Both the position numbers and the translations under genes were made by a program. Of a stretch of 64,000 nucleotides of DNA, positions 8,389-18,545 are shown piece by piece. Source of the DNA: Pseudomonas citronellolis (GTDB lineage: Bacteria; Pseudomonadota; Gammaproteobacteria; Pseudomonadales; Pseudomonadaceae); NCBI RefSeq assembly GCF_900112375.1, contig NZ_FOLS01000012.1, forward strand, positions 1 to 64,000, in the 5' to 3' direction. Positions within the stretch are counted from its first letter, which is position 1, and the number at the start of each line of letters is the position of its first letter. The notes under the pieces were generated by a model. That model made no database searches, was not told the DNA's origin, and worked only from the letters and a program-made list of their open reading frames with translations.

Positions 8389-10283
8389 GCCGCGACGACA
8401 ACCAGCGCTGGAAGGAAAAGTACCTCGCCAACATCGACCAGCAGGAGCGCCTGGAGCGCCGCTGGGAGGTGCGCGTCGACCTGCTGCGCCGCGGCCTGGT
8501 GCGCAGCAGCCTGGCCGCCGAGGGCAGCGACAAGGCGGTCGACCAGTGCATGCAGGAACTACGCGAACTGCTGCGCCGCAACGACATAGACGCGGGCCTG
8601 GCGCGGCTCATCCCGCGCCTGGAAAAGACCGTGCTGGATTCCGAACAGCGCCGCCAGCAGCGCATCCGCCAGAACATCACGGCGCTGCAGCAGATCGCCC
8701 AGCAGCTGCTGAACCTCGACCTGCCGCGTGACGTGCGCCTGCCGCTGAAACTGTTCGCCCGCGACCTGGAGGCGCGCGCCAGCCAGTCCCGCGAGCTGCC
8801 GGTGCTGCTCGGCGAGCTGGGCAACCTGCAGCGGCGCGTGCTGGAACAGCTTTCCGACGCCGAGGCGCCGCGCCCCGGCCTGCTGCAGCGCCTGTTCGGT
8901 GGCCGCGAAGACGGCGAGGACGGCCCCGCCCAGCCCGCGCCTGCCAGCAGCGGCACGCCGGCCAGCGAGACGCCGGCGGCGCCGGCCAGGGCCGAGGCCG
9001 CCGTGGTCACCGAGGCTAGCGTGGCCGTCGTGGACGAAGAACCCCCGGCCATCCCGCAGCAGGCCGCTGCCGTGGCGCCGCAGGTCGACCCCGAGCCGCT
9101 GCCGTCACCCGCGCCGTCCGCCGCCCTGCTGGACAGCCTGCCGCTGCCCGCCGACCTCATCCCCAGCGCGCCGCGCCCGGTGCTGCTGGATGGCGAGGGC
9201 GAGCAGCACTACGCCCTGCCGCCGATGCCCGAGCCCGGCTACAGCGCGGTGGCGCCGCACATCGAGGCCAGCCTGCTGAACCTGCTCGACCAGCTGCAGC
9301 TGCCGGCCACCTACCGCCCACAGGCCCAGGCCCTGCGCGAGCGCATCAACGGCAGCCTGAACTGGTACGAACTGGTGCCGGTGCTGGACGACCTGGCGGT
9401 GCTGGTGCTGGCCCTCAACGACAGCGGCCAGGCCGCCTTCGAAGGCTACCTGCACCAGCTCAACGACCGCCTCAGCACCTTCCTCGACAGCCTCGGCGCC
9501 GTGCAGCAGGGCCAGGACGCCGTGTCCGACAGCGCGCGGCGCCTGGACGATGAACTGCGCGACCAGGTCAGCGGCCTGCAGAGCAGCGTGCAGCAGGCCA
9601 CCGACCTGGACAGCCTCCGGCGCTCGGTGGATGAGCGCCTGGAAGGCCTGCTCGGCAGCATCGAGCGGCACCGCCAGGAACGCGAGGCCCGTGAGCGCGA
9701 GGCCGGGGAGCGCCTGCAGGCGCTGGTGGCGCGGGTTTCCTCGATGGAGGAAGAGGCGCGCAGCTTCCAGGCCAGCATCGAGGACCAGCGGCAGAAGGCC
9801 CTGACCGATCCCCTCACCGGCCTGCCCAACCGCGCCGCCCTGAGCGAGCGGCTGGAACTGGAAGTGGCGCGGGTGCAGCGCTTCGGCGGCGAACTGCTGC
9901 TGGCGGTGCTGGACGTCGACCACTTCAAGCGCATCAACGACGACTACGGCCACCTGGCCGGCGACAAGGTGCTGAAGATCATCGCCGGCGAGCTGGCCAA
10001 GCGCCTGCGCAAGACCGACTTCATCGCCCGCTTCGGCGGCGAGGAATTCGTCGTGCTGCTGCCCTCCACGCCGCTGGACGGCGGCCGCCAGCTGCTGGAA
10101 GCCCTGCGCACAGCGGTGGAACGCATCCCCTTCCACTTCAAGGGCGAACCGCTGGTCATCACCTGCTCCGCGGGCCTCACCCAGTTCCGCGACGGCGAAC
10201 GCAACGAAGCGGCCTTCGAACGCGCCGACCAGGCCCTGTACCGCGCCAAGCGCGGCGGCCGCAACCGCCTGGAGATGGGCTGA
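8385..10283 (+). CDS. dgcH: Diguanylate cyclase (GGDEF protein, DgcH-like)
   Basis: Synthesises cyclic-di-GMP from two GTP. The 632-residue soluble protein has a long N-terminal region with predicted helices and an Ala/Pro-rich linker (about 175-265), a coiled-coil segment near 390-460 and a C-terminal GGDEF domain. The active site RFGGEEF lies near residues 549-555. An intact inhibitory I-site RKTD lies five residues upstream, so product inhibition is expected. No membrane segment or recognised sensor domain is visible. It corresponds in position to PA5487 (DgcH). The ATGA overlap with the upstream gene suggests coupling. Confidence 0.9.
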   Translation: MSRDDNQRWKEKYLANIDQQERLERRWEVRVDLLRRGLVRSSLAAEGSDKAVDQCMQELRELLRRNDIDAGLARLIPRLEKTVLDSEQRRQQRIRQNITALQQIAQQLLNLDLPRDVRLPLKLFARDLEARASQSRELPVLLGELGNLQRRVLEQLSDAEAPRPGLLQRLFGGREDGEDGPAQPAPASSGTPASETPAAPARAEAAVVTEASVAVVDEEPPAIPQQAAAVAPQVDPEPLPSPAPSAALLDSLPLPADLIPSAPRPVLLDGEGEQHYALPPMPEPGYSAVAPHIEASLLNLLDQLQLPATYRPQAQALRERINGSLNWYELVPVLDDLAVLVLALNDSGQAAFEGYLHQLNDRLSTFLDSLGAVQQGQDAVSDSARRLDDELRDQVSGLQSSVQQATDLDSLRRSVDERLEGLLGSIERHRQEREAREREAGERLQALVARVSSMEEEARSFQASIEDQRQKALTDPLTGLPNRAALSERLELEVARVQRFGGELLLAVLDVDHFKRINDDYGHLAGDKVLKIIAGELAKRLRKTDFIARFGGEEFVVLLPSTPLDGGRQLLEALRTAVERIPFHFKGEPLVITCSAGLTQFRDGERNEAAFERADQALYRAKRGGRNRLEMG

Positions 10284-10337
10284 GGCGCTGCCCGGCTGAT
10301 AACCGCGAACGATTAGTCCCACCCGTATCGCACCCCT

Positions 10338-10470
10338 GTAGGAGCGCGCCCTGCGCGCGAATCGCGGGCAGGGCCCGCTCCTACGTTGTTTTCTGGGTTC
10401 CCGCGTTCGCGGGAATGACGGGTGTGGGGAACCGTATTTTCCGATGTCATTCCCGCGAACGCGGGAACCC
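10338..10470. repeat. REP-type palindrome cluster
   Basis: Between the GGDEF gene and glmR. 10338-10384 is one unit starting GTAGGAGCGCGCCCTGCGCG and ending GGGCCCGCTCCTAC. 10395-10422 (GGGTTCCCGCGTTCGCGGGA) and 10447-10470 (TCCCGCGAACGCGGGAACCC) are the same 20-base unit in opposite orientation. No coding potential is seen in 10284-10582. Confidence 0.85.
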
Positions 10471-10582
10471 AATAGACAGCTGCTCCTACATCGCCCCAAC
10501 CTCCCATCACCCGAACTTGACGAATGAAAGCTCTTGGGTTTTGATTCGCACCTATAACTTTCGAATCGAAACATAAGCCTTC

Positions 10583-11353
10583 ATGTCGAAACGCAACACG
10601 CCCCAGCGCCGCCACGAGATCCTCGCCCTGCTCAACCAGCAGGGCGAGGTCAGTGTCGACGACCTCGCCCGGCGTTTCGCCACCTCCGAGGTGACCATCC
10701 GCAAGGACCTGGCCGCCCTGGAGAGCAACGGCCTGCTGCTGCGCCGCTACGGCGGCGCGGTGCCCATGCCGCAGGAACTGCTGGCCGAGCCGAGCCCGCC
10801 GCTGTCGCCCTACAAGCAGGCCATCGCCCGCGCCGCGGCGGCCTGCATCCGCGAGCACGCGCGGATCATCATCGACAGCGGCAGCACCACCGCCGCGCTG
10901 ATCCCGGAGCTTGGGCACAAGCCCGGCCTGGTGGTGATGACCAACTCGCTGAACGTCGCCAACGCCCTGCGCGAGCTGGAGCGCGAGCCGGTGCTGCTGA
11001 TGACCGGCGGCACTTGGGACCCGCACTCGGAGTCGTTCCAGGGCCAGGTGGCGGAGCAGGTGCTGCGCTCCTACGATTTCGACCAGCTGTTCATCGGCGC
11101 CGCCGGCCTCGACCCCGTGCGCGGCACCACCACCTTCAACGAACTGCTCGGGCTGAGCCGGGTGATGGCCGAGGTCGCCCGCGAGGTGATCGTCATGGCC
11201 GAGGCCGACAAGCTCGGGCGGCGCATGCCCAACCTGGAGCTGCCGTGGAGCAGCATCCAGACCCTGATCACCGACGAGCGCCTCAGCGACGAGGCCTGTG
11301 CCCAGATCGAGGCGCGCGGCGTGAAAGTCATACGCGCGCGCTGCACGAACTAA
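10583..11353 (+). CDS. glmR: DeoR-family regulator GlmR
   Basis: A 256-residue regulator with an N-terminal DeoR helix-turn-helix (about 6-57; SVDDLARRFATSEVTIRKDL) and a C-terminal sugar-phosphate-sensing DeoRC domain (SGSTTAAL, FIGAAGLD). It lies 12 bases upstream of glmS, the arrangement found in pseudomonads where GlmR controls glucosamine-6-phosphate synthase. The likely ligand is a hexosamine or hexose phosphate. The 300-base upstream gap holds repeats; no operator was identified. Confidence 0.88.
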   Translation: MSKRNTPQRRHEILALLNQQGEVSVDDLARRFATSEVTIRKDLAALESNGLLLRRYGGAVPMPQELLAEPSPPLSPYKQAIARAAAACIREHARIIIDSGSTTAALIPELGHKPGLVVMTNSLNVANALRELEREPVLLMTGGTWDPHSESFQGQVAEQVLRSYDFDQLFIGAAGLDPVRGTTTFNELLGLSRVMAEVAREVIVMAEADKLGRRMPNLELPWSSIQTLITDERLSDEACAQIEARGVKVIRARCTN

Positions 11354-11365
11354 GGAGAACGCCCC

Positions 11366-13201
<1,836 letters not shown>

Positions 13202-13291
13202 GCCGCGCGGTTGGAATGTGGGGCGGATAAGCATTTGTGGTTGTCCGCCGTTGGCCGTGCTTCCGAGGTATCCGGCGTGGCCGGTGAATCC

Positions 13292-13645
13292 AATCGCGGA
13301 CGGAGTCCGCTCCTACGCCCGTGCTTCCTGGAACTGTAGGAGCGGACTCTGTCCGCGATTCGGCGGATGACGCCGTAGGCGTTATGCGCCCTACGCATTG
13401 TGGTTCAGGGAGCTTTGTGATTGCGCTTCACGCCGAACGGTTCCCTCTCCCGCTTGCGGGGGAGGGTTAGGGAGGGGGAGCGGAGTACAGGGTTGGCAAT
13501 GGAGTGTCGGCGAAGTCCGTAACCCTCTCCCCAGCCTCGGCTGCGCGCCCCGCCCTGAAGGGAGGGGGGCTGTCCTGAGCGGTGTGTCGGTCAGGCGTTA
13601 TCCTTCTACGCCTAACCCCACCTCGTCATTCCCGCGAACGCGGGA
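13292..13645. repeat. Repeat-rich stretch downstream of glmS
   Basis: No gene is supported in 13202-13700. An inverted pair of GGAGCGGACTCCGTCCGCGA units lies at 13292-13316 and 13336-13359. CCCTCTCC/GGGAGAGG-type elements lie at 13443-13480 and 13521-13582; the second is homologous to 61483-61545. A TCCCGCGAACGCGGGA unit lies at 13626-13645. Confidence 0.8.
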
Positions 13646-13708
13646 CGCGGCTCCATCGCGAACAGCGCTTGCGCTGGCCCGAAGGGGAATAACCCAGCGA
13701 CTGGCGGG

Positions 13709-14105
13709 TTCGCGAGCAAGCTCGCTCCTACGAAGAGCAAAAGCAGCTCTGCTCTGGCTCTGGCTTTTGGACTTCCAGAGAAATACCCGAGCGCACCGAA
13801 ACGCCCCTTCAGAAGGCCGAGCGAAACCCGCGCTCAGGAGGTCATGCGACATGGATGTCGCGAGAGCCCCGCGGGCTACAGGGACGTACCCTCGGGGCGG
13901 GCCTCCGTGGCGGGGGAATTCGTGAGGGTAGCCCGGCTCCATCGGGCCCGTATGCGGGGCAAGCCTTTTTGGTTCCTTTTGTGGCGTTTGACAAAAGGGA
14001 CTCGCCCGAGGGGGCGAAACAAGAAACATCCGAGCACGCCGAAGCGGCGCAAACACACCCAAACAAGAAGGCAGCTGGGTTCCCGCGTTCGCGGGAATGA
14101 CGGGG
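13709..14105. repeat. Non-coding composite cassette bounded by REP palindromes
   Basis: Starts with the REP TCGCGAGCAAGCTCGCTCCT (13709-13734) and ends with GGGTTCCCGCGTTCGCGGGA (14077-14105). Inside are two perfect short hairpins, GCGACAT-gg-ATGTCGC (13846-13861) and CCTTTTGT / ACAAAAGG (13975-13998), the latter followed by GGGACTCGCCCGAGGGGGCG. Similar cassettes occur between genes in other pseudomonads as far as I recall. Short open frames in it lack ribosome-binding sites and recognisable domains, so I treat it as non-coding. 14106-14250 shows nothing else. Confidence 0.6.
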
Positions 14106-14262
14106 TGGGAGGATGGTGCCTGACCAACAGGCCAAGAAGGACAGCCCCACCCCCTCGCCACCACCAACGGATAACCGAATCGTCATGCACGCCTCAGGCT
14201 CCCGTTAGGCCCCGCTGCTTAAGGTGAAGGCAGTTTCCACCACCACCGATGAGGTGACTGCC

Positions 14263-14586
14263 ATGAACCTGTTCCGTCCTCTTCTGCTCGCCGGTCTGCT
14301 CGGCGTTTCGTCCCTGGCCCTGGCCGAGAGCGGGGGCGACCGTACCTTCGCGCGCATGGAGCAGAACCGCCTGGCGGCCATGGCCGTCGCGAACCCGACG
14401 GCGCAGGCCGACGACTTCCGCCGCTACGAGTACGGCATGCGCCTGGACATCGCCCAGGTGCTGGAAGTGACGCCGGACCGGGGCTGCGGCGTGGTGCCGG
14501 TGCGCATGCGCTACCTGGACTCCGACGGCGCCGAGCAGCGCCTGGAATACCGCGCCGAGCGCGTCAGCTGCAACCGCGGCAAGTGA
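14263..14586 (+). CDS. DUF2790 periplasmic protein (PtrA-like, metal-responsive)
   Basis: A 107-residue exported protein: signal peptide 1-21 (ending LALA), then a DUF2790 domain with YEYGMRLDIAQVLEV and GCGVVPVRMRYLDSDG, plus two cysteines (GCG and VSC) that may form a disulfide. I choose ATG 14263, preceded by GAGGTG, over a GTG 13 codons earlier. DUF2790 proteins include PtrA, a periplasmic copper-tolerance protein encoded next to copRS in P. aeruginosa. Here the gene converges on a czcRS-type two-component pair, with stop codons directly abutting. A role in metal stress is inferred from family and context. Confidence 0.8.
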   Translation: MNLFRPLLLAGLLGVSSLALAESGGDRTFARMEQNRLAAMAVANPTAQADDFRRYEYGMRLDIAQVLEVTPDRGCGVVPVRMRYLDSDGAEQRLEYRAERVSCNRGK

Positions 14587-15972
14587 TCAGGCGGACGCGT
14601 TGGGAAAGCGCAGGTGGAAGCGCGTCGGGCCTTCCGCCGCGCTGTCCACCGCGACGCTGCCGTTGTGCAGGCTCATGATCGAGCGGACGATGGCCAGGCC
14701 CAGGCCGGTGCCGCCCTCCTGGCGCGAGCGGCCGCCATCGGCGCGGTAGAAGCGCTCGAACAGATGCGGCAGGTGCTGCGGCTCGATGCCGGGGCCAGGG
14801 TTGCCGACGCAGAGCGCCACGCCCTCCGCGCCGCCCTTGATGTCGATGTCGACCTGGCTGCCGGCCGGCGCGTGGCGGATGGCGTTGGACAGCAGGTTGG
14901 AGATCGCCCGCTGCACCATCAGGCGGTTGCCGTGGACCCAGGCATCGCCGGACAGCTCGATGTCCACCCCCTTCTCCTCGGCGGCATACAGGAACAGCTC
15001 CGCCACGCGGCAGGCCTCGGCTCCCAGCGAGAGGCGCTCGAAAGGCACCTGCGCCTGGTTGACCTGGGCCAGGAACAGCATGTCGCTGACGATGCGCGAC
15101 AGCCGCTCCAGCTCCTCGACGCCCGAGGCCAGCACCGCCTGGTATTCCTCCAGCGGCCGCTCGCGGGACAGGGTGACCTGCGCCTTGCCCAGCAGGTTGC
15201 CGATGGGCGAGCGCAGCTCGTGGGCGAGGTCGTCGGAGAACTGCGTCAGCTGCTGCACGCCCTGGTCCAGGCGATGCAGCATGACGTTCAGCGCCTGGGC
15301 CGCCTCGCCCAGTTCCAGCGGCAGCTTCTCCACCGGGATGCGGTGGCTGAGGTCCTCGGTGGAAATGCGCGTGGCCACCTTGCGGAAGCGCTGTAGCGGC
15401 GACAGCCCGCGGTGCACCGCGTACCAGGCGCCCAGGCCCACCAGCAGCAGAAGGAAGGGCACGCCGGCCAGCACCGACTGGCGGAAGGCGCCGAGCAGCG
15501 CATCGTCGTTGCCGCGTTCGAGGGTCAGCAGGGCGCGCACGCTGGCGCCGTTGGCCATCGGCACCCGGCTGCCGATGCTGAGCAGGCGCCGGCCGGCGTC
15601 GTCGGTCCAGGCGTGGTACTGCGCTTCGCTGCCCGGTTGCAGGCTGTCCAGGGTGGCCAGCCGCTGCGGCTTGCCGGTGTCGAGCAGCGGCGCCTGGCCC
15701 TCGTCCGGGGCCAGCAGCGTCAGCTCCAGGTTGTCGTGGCCGGCCACCACGTCCAGCAGTTCGTGCGGCCCGCGCGCCAGGGCGCGGTCGTCCAGGCCGG
15801 CATCCAGGGCGTGGCGAACCTGGCCGAGCTTGTCGGCCAGCTCGTTGCGCGCGCGGCTCTGCAACTCGTGGTCGAGGGCCGTGTAGGCGAGCAGGGCGAA
15901 CACCACCACCAGGCCGGCGCAGAGCAGGCCGATGCCCAGGGCCAGGCGGGTGGACAGGCTGGCCGGCTTCAT
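14587..15972 (-). CDS. czcS: Heavy-metal sensor histidine kinase (CzcS/CopS type)
   Basis: Inner-membrane kinase of 461 residues: TM1 (about 12-32), a periplasmic sensor loop of about 130 residues, TM2 (about 168-188), HAMP ([20 protein letters not shown]), phospho-acceptor H251 in [10 protein letters not shown], and an HATPase with N box, [18 protein letters not shown] and [10 protein letters not shown]. Start at ATG 15972, overlapping the czcR stop by four bases. Periplasmic histidines (for example HALD, GPHE, AGHD) could bind metal. Zinc or copper specificity cannot be decided from sequence; the adjacent czcCBA favours Zn/Cd/Co. Confidence 0.9.
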   Translation of the reverse strand: MKPASLSTRLALGIGLLCAGLVVVFALLAYTALDHELQSRARNELADKLGQVRHALDAGLDDRALARGPHELLDVVAGHDNLELTLLAPDEGQAPLLDTGKPQRLATLDSLQPGSEAQYHAWTDDAGRRLLSIGSRVPMANGASVRALLTLERGNDDALLGAFRQSVLAGVPFLLLLVGLGAWYAVHRGLSPLQRFRKVATRISTEDLSHRIPVEKLPLELGEAAQALNVMLHRLDQGVQQLTQFSDDLAHELRSPIGNLLGKAQVTLSRERPLEEYQAVLASGVEELERLSRIVSDMLFLAQVNQAQVPFERLSLGAEACRVAELFLYAAEEKGVDIELSGDAWVHGNRLMVQRAISNLLSNAIRHAPAGSQVDIDIKGGAEGVALCVGNPGPGIEPQHLPHLFERFYRADGGRSRQEGGTGLGLAIVRSIMSLHNGSVAVDSAAEGPTRFHLRFPNASA

Positions 15973-16643
15973 TCGCGCGCCTCCAGCACGTAGCCGACGC
16001 CGCGCAGGGTGTGGATCAGCTTGCTGTCGAAGGGGTCGTCGACCTTCAGCCGCAGGCGGCGGATGGTGACTTCCACCACGTTGGTGTCGCAGTCGAAGTT
16101 CATGTCCCACACCAGGGAGATGATCTGGGTGCGCGTCAGCACCTCGCCGCTGCGGCTCATCAACAGGTGCAGCAGGGCGAATTCCTTGGTGGTCAGGTCG
16201 ATGCGCCGGCCGTCGCGGTAGGCGCGGTGGCGCGCCGGGTCCAGCTCCAGGCCGGCGATGCGCAGCACCGGCGGCGCGCTCACCCGCTCGCTGCGGCGCA
16301 GCAGGGTGCGCACCCGGGCGAGCAGCTCGGGGAACTCGAAGGGTTTCACCAGGTAGTCGTCGGCGCCCAGCTCCAGGCCGCGCACGCGCTCGGCCAGGCG
16401 GCCGCGGGCGGTGAGCAGCATGACCCGCGTGTCGCTCTCGCGGCGCAGTTGCTGCAGCACTTCCCAGCCATCCATCTGCGGCATGTTCACGTCGAGGATG
16501 ACCAGGTCGTAGTTGCCCTGGCGGGCCAGGTGCAGGCCGTCCACGCCGTTGTCGGCGCGGTCCACCACGAAGCCGCTTTCGCTCAGGCCCTGGTGCAGGT
16601 AGTCGGCGGTCTTGGCTTCGTCCTCTACAACTAGGATTCGCAT
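15969..16643 (-). CDS. czcR: Heavy-metal response regulator (CzcR/CopR type)
   Basis: OmpR-family regulator of 224 residues: receiver domain with phospho-acceptor D51 (VILDVNMP) and a winged-helix C-terminal domain ending [11 protein letters not shown]. The segment [17 protein letters not shown] is typical of metal-responsive CzcR/CopR/CusR proteins. It is divergent from czcC with a 444-base gap. In P. aeruginosa CzcR activates czcCBA and lowers oprD expression; an OprD-type porin gene lies beyond czcA here. Confidence 0.93.
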   Translation of the reverse strand: MRILVVEDEAKTADYLHQGLSESGFVVDRADNGVDGLHLARQGNYDLVILDVNMPQMDGWEVLQQLRRESDTRVMLLTARGRLAERVRGLELGADDYLVKPFEFPELLARVRTLLRRSERVSAPPVLRIAGLELDPARHRAYRDGRRIDLTTKEFALLHLLMSRSGEVLTRTQIISLVWDMNFDCDTNVVEVTIRRLRLKVDDPFDSKLIHTLRGVGYVLEARE

Positions 16644-17087
16644 ATGGGGAATGACCTTACTTATGAAGTCTGAAAATTCTGTACTTATCGGACGTGTGAA
16701 TTCCGGATATGTAGGCAGGGAACTTTCCGATATTTAACTGGCCGGCGAGGCTAAGGGCTGTAGTCGCTTCAGTGTCAATGCCACTGGCTTCCAAAGGATG
16801 TTTCCGGATATTGCCATTGCGGCGCATTAGTTATTCCAAATCATTGATAAAGCTTGCCTGGCCAGTGGTTTTCAGGGCCTGTTTCAGAGTGCCCTGGATA
16901 GCCGGATAAAGCCGATGCTAACGCAGGAAAATATGAACTTCGGTTGAATGACATATTTGTAATTGACGGGTCACCTTGCCGATAAAAGCAGGAAATTAAC
17001 GTTGCGGCAGTTGGTGGAACTTCCCTGGAAGTTTCCGCCTGTCCATGGGGCGAAATCGCCGTCCCGGGCCGTTTCCTGAGGTGTGCC
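16644..17087. promoter_or_regulatory. Divergent czcR / czcC promoter region
   Basis: A 444-base gap, relatively AT-rich, with no supported gene. It holds the dyad described at 16948-16963 and three short copies of a TTCCGGATAT-like motif at 16701-16710, 16725-16733 (TTCCGATAT) and 16802-16811, all on the czcR side. Both promoters must lie here; no convincing -35/-10 pair was assigned. Confidence 0.6.
16948..16963 (+). promoter_or_regulatory. Candidate CzcR/CopR binding box
   Basis: ATGACATATTTGTAAT is an imperfect dyad (12 of 16 positions symmetric) of the ATnACA...TGTnAT form used by CusR/CopR-class metal regulators. It lies 125 bases upstream of czcC. Assignment is by resemblance only. Confidence 0.55.
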
Positions 17088-18350
17088 GTGTCCTACTTTC
17101 GTGGCCTGTTCCGCTGGCCGGCTGCGGGCCTGTGTCCGTGGCCGGCATCGTTGTCGCTGTTCCTGCTTCTGCTCGGCCTGCCGGGCGTGCCGGCCGAGGC
17201 CCGCGCCCTGGGCTTCGACGAGGCCCTGCGCACCGCGCTGGAGGCCAACCCCGAGCTGGCCGCCGTCGCCCGCGGCCAGGGCATCGCCGCGGGCGAGCGG
17301 CGCCAGGCGGCGCTGCTGCCGAACCCGAGCCTGTCCTGGGAGACCGAGGACACCCGCCGCGACCGTTCCACCACCACCCTCGCCCTGACCCAGCCCCTGG
17401 AACTGGGCGGCAAGCGCGGCGCGCGGGTGGCCGTGGCCGAACGTGGCGAGGCGATCGCCGAAATGGAGCTGGAAGTGCGCCGCAACACGCTGCGCGCCGA
17501 GGTGCTGGAGGCCTTCCAGGCTGCCTTGCAGGCCCAGGAACGCCTGCGCCTGGGCGAGGAGTCGGCAACCCTGGCCCGGCGGGCCCTGCGCGCCGCCGAG
17601 GCACGGGTGCGCGCCGGCAAGTCGGCGCCGCTGGAGGCGACGCGGGCACAGGTGCAGCTGACCGAGGTGGAGCTGGAACTGCAGCGCGCGCGCATCGACC
17701 GTGACCAGGCCTACCGCGCCCTGGCCGGGCTCATGGGCGAGGCCGAGCCGGGCTTCGCCGAAGTGGCCGGCAACGCCGAGCTGCCGGCGCCGCCCCAGGC
17801 CGCGCGGTTGCTGCGGCGCCTGGAGCAGACCGCGGAGCTGCGCCTGGCGCTGCTCCAGGTCGACCAGCGCGAGGCCGCCGTGCAGCTGGCGCGGGCCGAG
17901 CGCGTGCCCGACCTCGACGTCACCCTGGGCAGCCAGTACGACCACGAGGCCCGCGAGCGGGTGAACCTGGTCGGGCTGTCCATGCCGCTGCCGCTGTTCG
18001 ACCGCAACCAGGGCCGCCTGCTGGCCGAGGCGCGCAGGGCGGACCAGGCCCGCGACCTGAGCAACGCCACTGAGCTGCGCCTGCGCCGCGAGACGCAGCA
18101 GGCGCTGGACCTGTGGAGCACCGCGCAGCATGAGGCGCGGACCCTGCGCGACAGCCTGCTGCCGGCCGCGCGCCAGGCCCTGGACGCCGCCACCCGCGGT
18201 TTCGAGATGGGCAAGTTCGGCTTCCTCGAGGTGCTTGACGCCCAGCGCACCCTGCTCGCCGCGCGCGACCAGTACCTGCAGGCGCTGGCCCGCCTCGCCG
18301 AGGCGCGCGCTCGCACCGAGCGCATCTTCGGCGACCTGGCGCTGCGCTGA
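17088..18350 (+). CDS. czcC: CzcC-type outer-membrane efflux factor
   Basis: Outer-membrane channel of a CzcCBA heavy-metal efflux complex. The 420-residue TolC-family protein has an N-terminal signal segment (hydrophobic stretch about 18-35), and two OEP repeats with long helices (LELEVRRNTLRAEVLEAFQA; RLRRETQQALDLWSTAQHEA) and the conserved GKFGFLEVLDAQRTLL. Starts with GTG at 17088 after GAGGTG five bases upstream. The stop overlaps the next ORF by one base (TGATG). It leads the operon czcC, small ORF, czcB, czcA. Confidence 0.93.
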   Translation: MSYFRGLFRWPAAGLCPWPASLSLFLLLLGLPGVPAEARALGFDEALRTALEANPELAAVARGQGIAAGERRQAALLPNPSLSWETEDTRRDRSTTTLALTQPLELGGKRGARVAVAERGEAIAEMELEVRRNTLRAEVLEAFQAALQAQERLRLGEESATLARRALRAAEARVRAGKSAPLEATRAQVQLTEVELELQRARIDRDQAYRALAGLMGEAEPGFAEVAGNAELPAPPQAARLLRRLEQTAELRLALLQVDQREAAVQLARAERVPDLDVTLGSQYDHEARERVNLVGLSMPLPLFDRNQGRLLAEARRADQARDLSNATELRLRRETQQALDLWSTAQHEARTLRDSLLPAARQALDAATRGFEMGKFGFLEVLDAQRTLLAARDQYLQALARLAEARARTERIFGDLALR

Positions 18351-18520
18351 TGGCCGGGCGCTCCCTGCGCGCCCGGCTGTCGTCGGCCCTGCTGCTGGCG
18401 GCGTTGCTGGCCGCCAGCGGCCACCTTCCCTACCAGGCCTACGGCTCCGCCGCCGGGCACTGGTGCATCCATGACCTGTTCCGCGCCCTGGGCGCGCTGT
18501 CGAGCCTGATCGGCGCCTGA
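18350..18520 (+). CDS. Small 56-residue ORF inside the czc operon
   Basis: ATG at 18350 overlaps the czcC stop (TGATG), so translation would be coupled. The product begins MAGRSLRARLSSALLLAALL: two basic turns followed by a hydrophobic stretch (about residues 9-25) that looks like a signal peptide or a single membrane anchor. A short tail contains GHLPYQAYG and GHWCIHDLF with Cys and two His that could bind metal. It ends 25 bases before czcB. I recognise no family. Codon use resembles the neighbours. It may be a small periplasmic accessory of the efflux system; this is inference. Confidence 0.55.
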   Translation: MAGRSLRARLSSALLLAALLAASGHLPYQAYGSAAGHWCIHDLFRALGALSSLIGA

Positions 18521-18545
18521 GGCGCGGGGCCATCCGGGAGAGTCC

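Noticed and set aside
13202-13260. Tn7 insertion downstream of glmS
   Set aside because: The glmS 3' end is the usual attTn7, but no Tn7 end repeats or tns genes follow.
13398-13925. Open frames in the glmS-DUF2790 gap (up to 189 codons)
   Set aside because: They translate REP palindromes and the composite cassette; all frames on both strands are about equally open and none has a ribosome-binding site.
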